A stretch of DNA of 64,000 nt from positions 62,001-126,000 of the forward strand of contig CAWJEE010000013.1 in the NCBI GenBank assembly GCA_963841815.1, read 5' to 3'. The notes beneath the pieces were generated by a model that did not search any database, was not told where the DNA came from, and saw only the letters and a program-made list of their open reading frames with translations. The position numbers were made by a program, and so were the translations under genes. This DNA comes from JAOUJD01 sp963841815. GTDB lineage: Bacteria > Pseudomonadota > Gammaproteobacteria > Burkholderiales > Burkholderiaceae_F. Every line of letters begins with the position of its first letter. Positions within the stretch are counted from its first letter, which is position 1. Positions 1 through 9,226 of the stretch are shown here, one piece after another.

Positions 1-1390
1 GTGTACATCGGTCCCGGCAGGTTGGTGCTGTCGCCGTTCCAGTACAGCAGGTCGAACACCGGCGGCTGCTTGCCCTCCAGGTAGTTGTTGACGACGTAGT
101 TCCAGATCAGGTCGTTCGGGCGCAGGCTGTTGAACGTGATCGCCAGCTCGCGGCCCGGCATCAGCCCGCCCTTCGCGAGCTGCTGCTCGCGCCTGTGCAC
201 CTGCTGCTCGTCGATGAAGACGTCGAGCAGGCCGGTGTCCTCGAAGTCGAGCAGCGCGGTCATCAGCGTCACGCTCGCGACCGGCTGCTCTCCGCGTGCG
301 TACATCACGGCGAGCGCGTTCGCGATGATCGTGCCGCCGACGCAGAAGCCGAGGATGTTGATCTGCTTCTCGCCGCTGATCTCCTGGACCACGTGGATCG
401 CGCGGATCGCGCCTTCCTCGAGATAGTCGTCCCACGTGACCTTCGCCTCGGAAGGCTGCGGGTTCTTCCACGACACCACGAACACCGTGTTGCCCTGCTC
501 CGCCGCGTAGCGGATGAACGAGTTCTCGGGCTGCAGGTCGAGGATGTAGTACTTGTTGATGCAGGGCGGAACGAGCAGGAAGCGGACGCGAAAAGACCTT
601 GGGCGTCAGCGGCTTGTACTGGATCAGCTGGAACAGCTGGTTCTCGTAGACGATCGCGCCCTCGCTGGTCGCCACGTTGCGGCCGACCTCGAACGCCGTC
701 TCGTCCGTCTGCGAGATCTTGCCGCGCTGCAGATCGCCCAGCAGGTTCCCGAGGCCGGCCTTCAGGCTCTCGCCGCCGGTCTCGAGCAGCGTCTGCTGCG
801 CCTTCGGGTTGGTCGCCAGGAAGTTCGAGGGCGAGGACGCCTCGACCCACTGCTGCACGGCGAACTTGACGCGCTTCTTGGTCTTGCGATCCATCTCGAC
901 CGCGTCGGCCATCTTGTTCAGGAACTCGGCGTTGAGCAGGTACGCGCGCGCATACAGCGACGCGAGCGAATTCTTCTGCCACGCCGGGTCGGAGAAACGC
1001 GGGTCCTTGATCGGCTCGCTCGCCTTGTCGGGATGCTCGAAGAACGACGTCCACATCGAGCCCACGCGCTGCAGGTAGTCCTGCTGCAGGTCGAGCAGGC
1101 GCTGCGGCGACAGCGGCATCATCGAGTTCGCGGCGCTCTCGCCCGACGGCGCGAGCCAGGGCAGCGGAAACGCGAACGGCTCCGAACCGTCGTGCGCCTT
1201 CGCCGCGGCCTCGCGCCGTGCGTGGACCGGTCGGTCGGCCGCCCGCCCGCACGTCGACGCGCGCCGCGGCAGCCGCCCGGGTCGGGGCCTCCGCGGATCG
1301 CGCGGCCGTCCTGGGTTTCGCGCGACGCGCCGCGGGCGCGGCTGCCTTGCGGGATCGGGGGGATCGACCCGCCGTCTTGCGTGTTGCCAT
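1..1390 (-). CDS. phaC: Class I poly(3-hydroxyalkanoate) synthase, partial and frameshifted
   Basis: Polymerises 3-hydroxyacyl-CoA into storage polyester on cytoplasmic PHA granules. The 3' end is cut by the window edge. The lipase-like box GFCVGG, with the catalytic cysteine, is encoded near 335-355, and the family blocks SPSNFLATNP and TDETAFEVGRN are upstream of it. I chose ATG 1390 over ATG 1396 because GGAGG at 1398-1402 sits about 7 nt before it. The N-terminus is an Ala/Arg/Lys-rich tail before the usual FAFPLPW start of the N-terminal domain. Two +1 shifts break the frame: one near 1210-1240 and one at the AAAA run at 591-594. Conserved sequence continues on both sides, so I treat them as sequence errors rather than a pseudogene. 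Confidence 0.9.
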
Positions 1391-1514
1391 CTCCATACCT
1401 CCGTGGGTGTCCCGCTCGTCAGCGCTGGCGCGACTGTCGCCCGATTCTCCGCGGCCGGGCGCTGGGGGTCAAACCGGGTTTCCGCTCGTTGATGCGAGTC
1501 ATGGCCGCGTCACG

Positions 1515-2288
1515 TCACGCGGGATCGATCCAGACGAGCGCTGCATGGCGCCCGGTCACGCGGTCGCGTCGAAAGCTGTAGAAGCGCTCCGGGTCGCTGT
1601 ATGTGCACTCCCTTCCCCCGTGCACCCGGGTAACGCCGACGTCCAGCAGCGCCTGGCGCCCCAGTGCGAAGAGATCCGCCATGTACTTGGCCCCCTGCGG
1701 CTGGAAGGCGTCCGCGGCCCCGGGTAGCGAGCCGGCCATGGCTTCGAGCACGTCCGGGCCGACCTCGAAGTGCGCCGGGCCGATCGCAGGCCCCAGGTAG
1801 GCGACCAGTTCCGCCTCGCGCGCGCCCAGTGCCGCGCGCATCGCGCGGACGGTGGCCTGGATGACGCCGGATGCCACGCCGCGCCAGCCGGCGTGCGCCA
1901 CGCCCACGCAGCGCCCGTCGACGTCGGCCAGCAGCACCGGCATGCAGTCCGCGACCATCACCGCCGCCACGACGCCCGGTGTCGTGGTGAACGCGGCGTC
2001 GGCCTCCGGTGGCGCAGTCACATCGTCGGCGCGCAGGACGGCCGGCCCGTGGACCTGTCTCAGCCAGCGCGGCTCGGATGGAAGCGCCGCGCGCAACCGC
2101 GCGCGGTTCTGGCGGACCGCGTCGGGCGCATCGCCGGCCAGCAGTCCGACGTTCATGCCGCCGGTCCGCGATGGCAACGCGCCCCACGGTCCGGTCGAGA
2201 CGCCGCCCGACCGGGTGGTGATCAGCGCGCGCACGCGGTCGCTGACCGACCAGTCAGGCCGGATCCAGCCCGGATCGGCCAGGCTCAC
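1515..2288 (-). CDS. pgeF: Peptidoglycan editing factor / YfiH-type polyphenol oxidase
   Basis: A 257-residue protein of the DUF152 (YfiH/PgeF) family, which in known members clears mis-incorporated residues from peptidoglycan precursors and also has laccase-like or purine-nucleoside activities. The metal-site motifs are visible: RQVHG near residue 78, ADCMPVLL near 113 and HAGWRG near 131. The start is GTG 2288, preceded on its strand by GAGGGG. It lies downstream of rluD in the common bamD/rluD/yfiH neighbourhood. The gap to rluD is filled by two copies of a 62-bp repeat that carries the same ribosome site and start context. Confidence 0.9.
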   Translation of the reverse strand: MSLADPGWIRPDWSVSDRVRALITTRSGGVSTGPWGALPSRTGGMNVGLLAGDAPDAVRQNRARLRAALPSEPRWLRQVHGPAVLRADDVTAPPEADAAFTTTPGVVAAVMVADCMPVLLADVDGRCVGVAHAGWRGVASGVIQATVRAMRAALGAREAELVAYLGPAIGPAHFEVGPDVLEAMAGSLPGAADAFQPQGAKYMADLFALGRQALLDVGVTRVHGGRECTYSDPERFYSFRRDRVTGRHAALVWIDPA

Positions 2289-2412
2289 TCGACTACCCCT
2301 CGCGCTTCGCGCGCCGGGATGAGCGCTTCGGAGCGGCCGTGCTCGCTCACGGGACCACCCCTCGCGCGTCGCGCTCCGGGATGAGCGCTTCGGAGCGGCC
2401 GTGCACGCTCAC
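2289..2412 (-). repeat. Two tandem copies of a 62-bp REP-like element
   Basis: The block GGGATGAGCGCTTCGGAGCG recurs exactly 62 bp apart (2316 and 2378). On the minus strand each unit reads from a TGAGC through CACGGCCGCTCCGAAG, a hairpin-forming GCTCCG/CGGAGC pair and GCGCGAGGGG to the next GTGAGC. The array fits exactly between the rluD stop and the pgeF start. A diverged relative lies at 17316-17391, again between a stop and a start codon. Confidence 0.8.
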
Positions 2413-3443
2413 CGTCCCTCCTCGAACACGGCGGATGGTTCATCGAGCGGCCCGAATCCGAGTTGGTTCATCAGGCCCGCGAGATCGACAGGCGGGGCGC
2501 GGAACCACGTCATCGCACGTCCGGTCGCCGGGTGGATCAGCCCGAGCCGGCTCGCGTGCAGCGCCTGCCGGGCGAAGCCTCGCCACGCGCCAGGATCGCC
2601 CGCGCGGCCGGGCAGCCCGCGCCGATAGACCGGATCACCGACGAGTGGGTGTCCAATGTGCTCCATGTGCACCCGGATCTGGTGCGTCCGGCCGGTGTCC
2701 AGCCGGCAGGCGATCCATGCCAGCCGCACAGTCCCGTCCTGCGCCGTCGCCACCACCGCGAAGCGCGTCCGCGCCGCCTTCGCGCTCGGCGCGTGGCTGA
2801 CCCGGAAGCGCAGCGGATTGCGCGGGTCGCGTCCGATCGGCGCTTCGACCGTGCCGGTGGAAGCCGGCACGCCCAGCACGACGGCCCAATACTCGCGTGT
2901 GACCGAGCGTTCCTGCAGCTGGCGCACCAGGTGCGCCTGCGCCGCGAGTGTCTTCGCCACGACCATGAGCCCCGAGGTGTCGGCGTCCAGGCGATGCACG
3001 ATGCCCGCCCGCGGAATGTCGAACAGCTGCGGCGAGTGCGCGAGCAGCCCGTTGAGCAAGGTGCCGCTCCAGTGGCCGGCCGCGGGATGGACCACGAGTC
3101 CCGGCGGCTTGTCGACGACGAGGATGGCGCTGTCCTCGTGGACGATCGCGAGCGGCATGGGCTCCGCGGCATAGGCCTTCGCATCGGGCGCCGGCTGGGG
3201 CTCGATCTCGATCAGGTCGCCGAGGACGAGTTCGTGGCGCTGGCGCACCGTGGCGCCGTTCACGCGCACCGCGGCGTCCGCCACCCACTGCTGCAGCCGG
3301 CTGCGCGACACGTCGGGCATCAGTTCCGCCAGTGCCTTGTCGAGCCGGCTGCCGGCGTGGCGCGCTTCGACGCTGAAGCGCAGCGCGAGGTCGCCGGCAT
3401 CCGCGTCGGCGTCGTCGATTTCCTCGGGCGGAGCGGACATCAC
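2409..3443 (-). CDS. rluD: Ribosomal large-subunit pseudouridine synthase D
   Basis: Converts uridines of 23S rRNA helix 69 to pseudouridine. Length is 344 residues, normal for RluD. An S4-like RNA-binding domain (about residues 28-85) is followed by the catalytic domain with the signature HRLDADTSGLMV near residue 150, where the aspartate is catalytic, and by RTHQIRVH near 260. It starts with two adjacent ATGs (3443 or 3440). It is divergent from bamD with only 40 bp between them, the arrangement usual in beta- and gammaproteobacteria. Confidence 0.95.
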   Translation of the reverse strand: MMSAPPEEIDDADADAGDLALRFSVEARHAGSRLDKALAELMPDVSRSRLQQWVADAAVRVNGATVRQRHELVLGDLIEIEPQPAPDAKAYAAEPMPLAIVHEDSAILVVDKPPGLVVHPAAGHWSGTLLNGLLAHSPQLFDIPRAGIVHRLDADTSGLMVVAKTLAAQAHLVRQLQERSVTREYWAVVLGVPASTGTVEAPIGRDPRNPLRFRVSHAPSAKAARTRFAVVATAQDGTVRLAWIACRLDTGRTHQIRVHMEHIGHPLVGDPVYRRGLPGRAGDPGAWRGFARQALHASRLGLIHPATGRAMTWFRAPPVDLAGLMNQLGFGPLDEPSAVFEEGR

Positions 3444-3483
3444 CGGACGATATACTGCGCAGACTCAGGAGGATTGAATTCGG

Positions 3484-4287
3484 ATGGTTGCCAATCTGGA
3501 CCGCGGACCGAGCGGCTGGTGGTCGCGGCTCGCGCTGCTGCTCGCGGCTTCGATGCTGGCCGGCTGCAGCTGGTTCAACGTCGACTTCGGCACGCGGGAC
3601 GAGACGGCCAAGTGGGACGCCGACAAATTGTACGCAGAGGCCCGGCTGGAACTGTCGAACGGCGCCTGGCAGAAGGCGCGCGAGCTTTTCCAGAAGCTGG
3701 AGTCGCGCTATCCGTTCGGGCGCCATGCGCAGCAGGCGCTGATGGAGATCGCCTACACGTACTACAAGGAAGGCGAGACGGCCCAGGCGATCCAGACCGC
3801 CGATCGCTTCATCCGCCAGTACCCGAACCACCCCAACGTCGATTACGTCTATTACCTCAAGGGCCTTGCGTCGTACAACGATGACCTCGGAATCGTCGGG
3901 CGGCTGCTGAACCAGGACATTTCCGAGCGCGATGCGAAGGCCGCGCGCGAGGCCTTCGACGCGTTCAAGGACCTCGTGAACCGCTACCCGGAGAGTCGCT
4001 ACGCGGAGGATGCACGTGCCCGCATGCGCTTCCTGGTCAACGCGCAGGCGCAGGCCGAGTTGAACGTGGCGAAGTTCTACTACTCGCGCAAGGCCTACCT
4101 GGCGGCGATCCAGCGCTCGCAGACGGTGGTGCGCGACTTCCAGCGCACGCCCGCCGTCGAGGAGGCGCTCGTCCTGATGGCGCGCTCGTACGAAGCGCTG
4201 CAACTGAAGGACCTGCAGTCGGACACCGAACGCGTCCTCGCGGCGAACTTTCCGAACAGTCGCTACCTGCAGCAACCGAAGAAGTAG
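3484..4287 (+). CDS. bamD: Outer membrane protein assembly lipoprotein BamD
   Basis: Essential lipoprotein of the BAM complex, which inserts beta-barrel proteins into the outer membrane; it acts at the periplasmic face. The N-terminal signal ends in the lipobox SMLAGC (Cys near residue 28). TPR repeats follow, with the family sequence ESRYPFGRHAQQA near residue 72. The length of 267 residues is typical. An AGGAGG about 10 nt upstream fixes the ATG at 3484. The stop codon directly abuts the end of the convergent helicase gene. Confidence 0.95.
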   Translation: MVANLDRGPSGWWSRLALLLAASMLAGCSWFNVDFGTRDETAKWDADKLYAEARLELSNGAWQKARELFQKLESRYPFGRHAQQALMEIAYTYYKEGETAQAIQTADRFIRQYPNHPNVDYVYYLKGLASYNDDLGIVGRLLNQDISERDAKAAREAFDAFKDLVNRYPESRYAEDARARMRFLVNAQAQAELNVAKFYYSRKAYLAAIQRSQTVVRDFQRTPAVEEALVLMARSYEALQLKDLQSDTERVLAANFPNSRYLQQPKK

Positions 4288-6327
4288 TCAGGACGCAAGC
4301 GTTCCGTCGTCCCGCGGGGCGCACAGGAACGCGATCGCGTCGGTCTCGCTGCGCGTGCGCGCGAACGGCGGCAGGCTCGCAAGCACGGTCTTGCCGTAGC
4401 TCTTCGACACCAGCCGCTCGTCGACGATCATCAGCACGCCACGGTCGTTCTCGTCGCGAATCAGCCGGCCCGCGCCCTGCTTCATCAGCATCACCGCTTC
4501 CGGCAGCTGGAACTCGCTGAAGGCGTTGCGGCCGATCCGCTTCAAGTGGCGGATCTTGGCTTCCACGACCGGATCGTCCGGCGGCGCGAACGGCAGCTTG
4601 TCGATGACCACCAGCGAGAGCGCCTCGCCGCGAATGTCGATGCCCTCCCAGAAACTGACGCTGCCGACCAGCACCGCGTTGCCGGCCGCGCGGTAGGCGT
4701 CGATCAGCGCGCGGCGCGTGCTCGTGCCCTGGACGAGCAGCGGCAGGTCGAGGCTCTCGCCCGTGATCAGCTGGCCGAGTCGCTGCGCCACGCGGTCGAC
4801 CGCGCGCAGCGTGGTGCAGAGCACGAAGGCGCGGCCTCCGTTGGCGCGGATCAACGGCCACGCGGCCTCGGCGACGTGCTCGGAGAAGCGCGGGTCCGAC
4901 GGCGGCGGCAGGTTCTTCGGGAGGTACAGCAGGCCCTGGCGCCGGAAGTCGAAGGGGCTGTCCCAGCGCGCGGTGACGCAGTTCTCGACGCCGAGTTCGG
5001 CGAGGAAATGGTCGAACCGGCCCGCGGTGGTCAGCGTGGCCGAAACGAGGATCCACGGCTGGTGCAGCGTTTCGCGCACGCGCGCCAGCGCCTGTCCTGG
5101 CGCGAGCGGGGTCTTGTTGAACTGCGCGCCGTGCTGGGACACCGAGATCCAGCGCACCGACAGGTCCTCGCCGGGGACCTCTTCTTGCGGGGACGACTCG
5201 TCCAGCGCGCGCTTCCAGTCCAGGACCTGCCGGCGCAGCTCGCCGAAGCGGTTCGCGAGCAGGTCGATCTCGCCGTCCCGGACGCGGTTGATCTCCAGCG
5301 CGCGCACGACCTCGGCCGCGGCCTCGTCGAGCCCCCGCACGCTGTCGCGCAGCGCGTCGGGCCGCCGGATCCGCTCGAGCGGCGTCCGCGAACCGGCCAC
5401 GAGCCCGCACTCGGCCAACGCCAGCCGCACGTCGCGCACCGCGCGCTCGAAGCGGCTCGTCAGCAGCGTCCACGATGCGCCGTCCGGCGCGCGCGCCAGC
5501 CCGAGCGTCCGCGCATCGCGCCCCGCCTCCATCAGCTGGCCGAGCGACAGGGTGACGCCGAAGAAGTCAGCGGCGATCGACGGCAACTGGTGCGCTTCGT
5601 CGAGGACAACGGTGTCGACAGCGGGCAGGAAGTCGCGGATCGAGTCTTCGCGCAGAGCGAGGTCAGCGAGGAACAGATGGTGGTTCACCACGACCACGTC
5701 GGCCGCCTGCGCCTCGCGGCGCGCCTTGAACACGAAGCAATCGGTGAAGCGCGGGCACTCCGCGCCGAGGCAGTTGTCGCGCGTCGACGTCACCGCCGGC
5801 CACACTCCCGCGTTCTCCGGCACCGACGGCAGCTCGGCCCGGTCGCCAGTGCGGGTTTCCGTGGCGAAGCGACGGATCGCCCGCAGGTGCATCGCGTCCT
5901 CGCGCGTCGGCAACAGCGCCTCCGATTCCGCGCGGTCGAGTCGATGCAGGCAGAGATAGTTGGCGCGGCCCTTCAGCAGCGCGATCGCGACGTTCAGCCC
6001 GAGGGCGGCGAGAACGGCCGGAAGGTCCTTCCGGAACAACTGGTCCTGCAGGGGTTTGGTGCCGGTCGAGATCAGCGCCTTGCCGCCGGCAAGCAGCACG
6101 GGGGCGAGATACGCGAAAGTCTTGCCGGTCCCGGTGCCGGCCTCGGCGACCAGCGTCGCGCCGTCGTGGATGGCGTCGTACACCGTCGCGGCCATGTCGG
6201 CCTGCGACGCGCGCGGCACGAACCCCGCCACGGCATCGGCCAGGGCGCCGCCCCGGCCGAAGACTTCGATGACGCGCTCGCGCGTCGGGTCCGGACCTTC
6301 AGACCGGACAGCGCGGCGGTCGGTCAC
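4288..6327 (-). CDS. ATP-dependent DNA helicase, DinG/YoaA family (XPD-like)
   Basis: Superfamily 2 iron-sulfur helicase of 679 residues. Walker A GTGTGKT is near residue 65, the Walker B box DEAHQL near 245, and C-terminal motif VI is QGAGRLIR near 630. Four cysteines of the Fe-S domain are visible between them (YLCLHR, CLGAEC, TDCF). It has no N-terminal exonuclease domain, unlike some Gram-positive DinG proteins, and resembles YoaA. Family members unwind 5'-tailed DNA or R-loops in repair. The start overlaps the stop of the upstream DUF465 gene in an ATGA, so the two are probably co-transcribed. Confidence 0.9.
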   Translation of the reverse strand: MTDRRAVRSEGPDPTRERVIEVFGRGGALADAVAGFVPRASQADMAATVYDAIHDGATLVAEAGTGTGKTFAYLAPVLLAGGKALISTGTKPLQDQLFRKDLPAVLAALGLNVAIALLKGRANYLCLHRLDRAESEALLPTREDAMHLRAIRRFATETRTGDRAELPSVPENAGVWPAVTSTRDNCLGAECPRFTDCFVFKARREAQAADVVVVNHHLFLADLALREDSIRDFLPAVDTVVLDEAHQLPSIAADFFGVTLSLGQLMEAGRDARTLGLARAPDGASWTLLTSRFERAVRDVRLALAECGLVAGSRTPLERIRRPDALRDSVRGLDEAAAEVVRALEINRVRDGEIDLLANRFGELRRQVLDWKRALDESSPQEEVPGEDLSVRWISVSQHGAQFNKTPLAPGQALARVRETLHQPWILVSATLTTAGRFDHFLAELGVENCVTARWDSPFDFRRQGLLYLPKNLPPPSDPRFSEHVAEAAWPLIRANGGRAFVLCTTLRAVDRVAQRLGQLITGESLDLPLLVQGTSTRRALIDAYRAAGNAVLVGSVSFWEGIDIRGEALSLVVIDKLPFAPPDDPVVEAKIRHLKRIGRNAFSEFQLPEAVMLMKQGAGRLIRDENDRGVLMIVDERLVSKSYGKTVLASLPPFARTRSETDAIAFLCAPRDDGTLAS

Positions 6328-6518
6328 GCTGGGATGTCAGGCACCAGCCCCATTTCGAGCCGTGACACGGAGTCCCTGATCTGCAGCTTGCGCTTCTTCA
6401 TTCGTCGCAGCGCGAGGTCGTCGACTGCGGTGTCGTTCAGCCGGTCGATCGCTTCGTCGAGATCGCGGTGCTCGATCTGCAGTTCGATGATGCGCCGCTT
6501 GATTTCTTCCTGTTCCAT
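6324..6518 (-). CDS. DUF465 / YdcH-family small coiled-coil protein
   Basis: A 64-residue, highly charged protein with the DUF465 pattern: EHRDLDEAI, then ALRRMKKRKLQIRD and a terminal LE. Function is unknown in the family. I start it at ATG 6518 (MEQEEIKRR), because the longer reading to 6572 adds sequence not expected of the family. Its stop overlaps the start of the helicase gene by 4 nt. It is divergent from the phosphatase gene with about 100 bp between them. Confidence 0.8.
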   Translation of the reverse strand: MEQEEIKRRIIELQIEHRDLDEAIDRLNDTAVDDLALRRMKKRKLQIRDSVSRLEMGLVPDIPA

Positions 6519-6621
6519 GTGCGCGCGAACCGTAAAAGTGGACGGGAAAATGCGCTGTCCTTGGACCCACACAGCGCCTACAGTGCTCGATCATAGTCTG
6601 CTCGAAACTCATTTTCCCACC

Positions 6622-7414
6622 GTGTCCAGCTTCCAAGTCAACGCCTGTGTCGCAACTCATATCGGCGACCGGCAGGACCAGCAGGACCGGGTCGCCATCA
6701 TCACCAGTCCCCGCAATCCCGGGGCCCTGCTGGCGATCGTCGCGGACGGAATGGGGGGCCGGACCGGGGGCCGCCAGGCCGCCGATCAGGTCATTTCGAC
6801 GGCGGAAAGCCTCTTCCGGGACATGTCGCACAAGGATTCGACCTTGCGCGACCTGCTGCTGCACCTGGCCGCCGAGGCGCACACCATCATCCGGCTGACC
6901 GCCATCTCGGCGGAAAAGGAGCCGCACAGCACGCTGTGCGCCCTGGCGATCAAGCAGCAGACGGCGGTCTGGGCGCATGTCGGAGACAGCCGGCTCTACC
7001 ACTTCCGGGACGGCAAGCTGCTGCACCGCACCGAGGACCATACGTACGCACAGCAGCTCCGCGAGCGAGGGGCGGTTCGAGGACGCGGAGCTTGCGAGCG
7101 TCCGCTACAAGAACGTCCTGGTCAGCGCGCTCGGGATCGACAGCGGGAAGCCGAAGGTCGAGGTCGGTGAAGAGAACGGCCTGGCCGTCGGCGACACCTT
7201 CCTGCTGGCCAGCGACGGACTGTGGGGGCACTTTTCCGACGACGAACTCGGCGACGTGCTGGCGAGCATGGCCCCGCGCCAGGCCTCGGAACACCTCGTC
7301 TCGCTCGCGCGCGAGCGCGGGAACGGCCGTGGCGACAACGTCTCGCTGGCCATCGTGAGGCTCGATCCCTCCGCCCCGGCCAAGCGCCGCTTCCAACTCA
7401 CGGCTTCGGGATAG
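6622..7414 (+). CDS. PP2C-type serine/threonine phosphatase (one frameshift)
   Basis: Metal-dependent protein phosphatase of the PrpC/Stp type, about 264 residues. It keeps the metal-site and core motifs: DRQDQQDR near residue 17, DGMGGRTGG near 42, HVGDSRLY near 118, ASDGLWG near 198, and GDNVSLAI close to the end. No ATG fits, and GTG 6622 gives the expected short N-terminus. The frame shifts by +1 in the GGGG run at 7069-7072; removing one G joins QQLRERG to RFEDAE smoothly, so this looks like a homopolymer error. No kinase partner is adjacent. The 3' end overlaps the convergent gene by 17 bp. Confidence 0.85.
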
Positions 7415-8080
7415 CCTTGGCGGCCTCTTCGGCCTTGCGGCGCAGTTCCTCGCGCTGCGCTTCCTTGGCCTCCGCCTGCTTGCGCCGCTCGGCGCGTCGC
7501 TCTTCGTTCTTCTTGCGCTCGACTTCCTTTTCCTTCGCGCGCCGCTCGGCCTCGACCTGCTTGGCCTCGAACTCGCGGGCGTTGGCCGCCCGCTCCGGCG
7601 CGCGCGCCTGCTCCTCGGCCGCCTTCCGCGCTTCTCCTCGACGCGCTTGTCGTAGGCGGCCCGGTTGCGCGCGGCTTCGTCCGGCGGAATCGCCCGGCTC
7701 TTCGGGGACTCGCGCGGAGTCGGCGCTGGCCTGGCCGCCGGCGGCGGCGACTCGGCGCGCTTCCTGGCCGCCTCCTCCGCGTCGAGCTTGCGCTGGAGGT
7801 CGTGCGCTTCGACCCGGACGCGTCGCAGTTCCTGCTCGGCCATCAGCGTGTCCCGACGCACCTCGTCGCGGCACTGGTTGACCAGGAATCGCTTGTGGCA
7901 CTCCGCCTCGCGCGCAGCCGCCTCGCGGTCGATGCGCGCGGCCTCGGCGTCTGCCTCCCGCAGCGCCTGCTCGGCCTGCGCGCGGTCCTTGATGGCACCG
8001 GTCGGGTAGCGGGTCCCGAACTCGCTTCCGAAGGCGGGCAGCGCGGCGGCGAACAGGAGGACGGCGACGAGCGGCTTCAT
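7398..8080 (-). CDS. Periplasmic Lys/Glu/Ala-rich coiled-coil protein (one frameshift)
   Basis: About 227 residues, function unknown. The N-terminus MKPLVAVLLFAAALPAFGS is a classical signal peptide, so it is probably exported. A Cys pair follows (ECHKRFLVNQC, near residue 60), then a proline-rich linker and a long charged helix of EAKQVEAERRAKEKEVE type. ATG 8089 is an alternative start. The frame changes near 7625-7640; here one G appears to be missing rather than added (GAG GAG AAG|GCG). It lies downstream of zapE. The name is descriptive only. Confidence 0.6.
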
Positions 8081-8122
8081 TCTCTGCATAACGCCCGCGG
8101 CTCCGCCCCGATGACGGCCGGC

Positions 8123-9217
8123 TCAGACACGGTGCACCACGTCGCGCTTCGGCGACTCCAGGTACTGGCGCGACTGCATCTCGATCAGGCGCGACGCCGT
8201 GCGCGCGAACTCGTTGGCCAGCACGCCGGCGGCATACAGTTCGGCCGGCGCCGCCTCGGCCGAGACCAGGAACTTGATGCGGTGGTCGTACAGCACGTCC
8301 ACCAGCCAGGTGAATCGCCGGGCTTCCGAGGCCTGCCCGGCCGACATGCGCGGCACGTTCGACAGCAGCACGGTGTGGAACTGGGCCGCGATCTCCAGGT
8401 AGTCGGCGTGCGAGCGGGGCCCGCCGCACAGCACGGCGAAGTCGAACCAGACGACCCCGCCGGCGCGCCGGCGGGCACGGATGCGCCGCGCCTCGATCTC
8501 CAGCAACGGATCCTCGTCGTCGACCTCGGCGAGCCGGTCGAACGCCGCCGCCAGCTTCGTCTCCGCCTCCGCGCCCCACGGGGTCAGGTACGCCTCGATG
8601 TGCTCCATCGCGCGCAGGCGGTAGTCGATGCCCGCATCGACGTGGACGACGTCGAGGCGTTCCTTCAGCAGAGCGATCGCGGGCAACACGCGGTCGCGGT
8701 GCAAACCGTCCGGGTAGAGGTCGTCCGGCGCGTAGTTGGACGTCATCACCAGCCCGACGTTCAGATCGAACAGCTTCGACAGCAGGCGGTGCAGGATCAT
8801 CGCGTCGGCGATGTCGGACACGTGGAACTCGTCGAAGCAGATCAGGCGATGCCGCTTCGCGATCCGGCGCGCGACCTCGTCGAGCGGATCGGGCGTTCCC
8901 TTCACCTCGTCGAGTTCGCGGTGCACGCTGCGCATGAACTCGTGGAAGTGCAGCCGCGTCTTGCGCAGGACCGGCACCGCGGCGAAGAACGCGTCCATCA
9001 GGAAGCTCTTGCCGCGGCCGACTCCGCCCCACAGGTAGACGCCGCGCGGCGCCGGCGGCCGCGCCAGCAGCTTCTTCAGCGCGTTGGAGCGCTGCGCCTT
9101 GTAGGCACGCCATTCCTCGTCGAGCCGCTGCAGCCGTCCGAGCGCCGCGAGCTGCGACGCGTCGGCGCGGTAACCCCGCGCCACCAGATGCGCATCGAAC
9201 ACTTCGCGGACGCCCAT
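8123..9217 (-). CDS. zapE: Cell division protein ZapE (AFG1-like ATPase)
   Basis: P-loop ATPase of 364 residues. Walker A GGVGRGKS is near residue 65 and the Walker B-like FDEFHVSD near 147; a conserved TSNYAPDDLY follows. E. coli ZapE binds the divisome and regulates the Z-ring. The mitochondrial relative AFG1/LACE1 is linked to respiratory complex assembly. It lies 9 bp downstream of lpd in the OGDH operon, a linkage common in betaproteobacteria that may tie it to oxidative metabolism. Confidence 0.9.
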   Translation of the reverse strand: MGVREVFDAHLVARGYRADASQLAALGRLQRLDEEWRAYKAQRSNALKKLLARPPAPRGVYLWGGVGRGKSFLMDAFFAAVPVLRKTRLHFHEFMRSVHRELDEVKGTPDPLDEVARRIAKRHRLICFDEFHVSDIADAMILHRLLSKLFDLNVGLVMTSNYAPDDLYPDGLHRDRVLPAIALLKERLDVVHVDAGIDYRLRAMEHIEAYLTPWGAEAETKLAAAFDRLAEVDDEDPLLEIEARRIRARRRAGGVVWFDFAVLCGGPRSHADYLEIAAQFHTVLLSNVPRMSAGQASEARRFTWLVDVLYDHRIKFLVSAEAAPAELYAAGVLANEFARTASRLIEMQSRQYLESPKRDVVHRV

Positions 9218-9226
9218 CCGGGCTCG

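Noticed and set aside
1..1390. phaC as a pseudogene
   Set aside because: All conserved blocks and the catalytic box are intact on both sides of single-base shifts, and many unrelated core genes in the window show the same kind of break.
4546..7170. An 874-codon plus-strand open frame
   Set aside because: Its first two thirds are the antisense of the DinG-type helicase and have low-complexity Arg/Glu/Asp composition; only the last part, from 6622, is the phosphatase gene.
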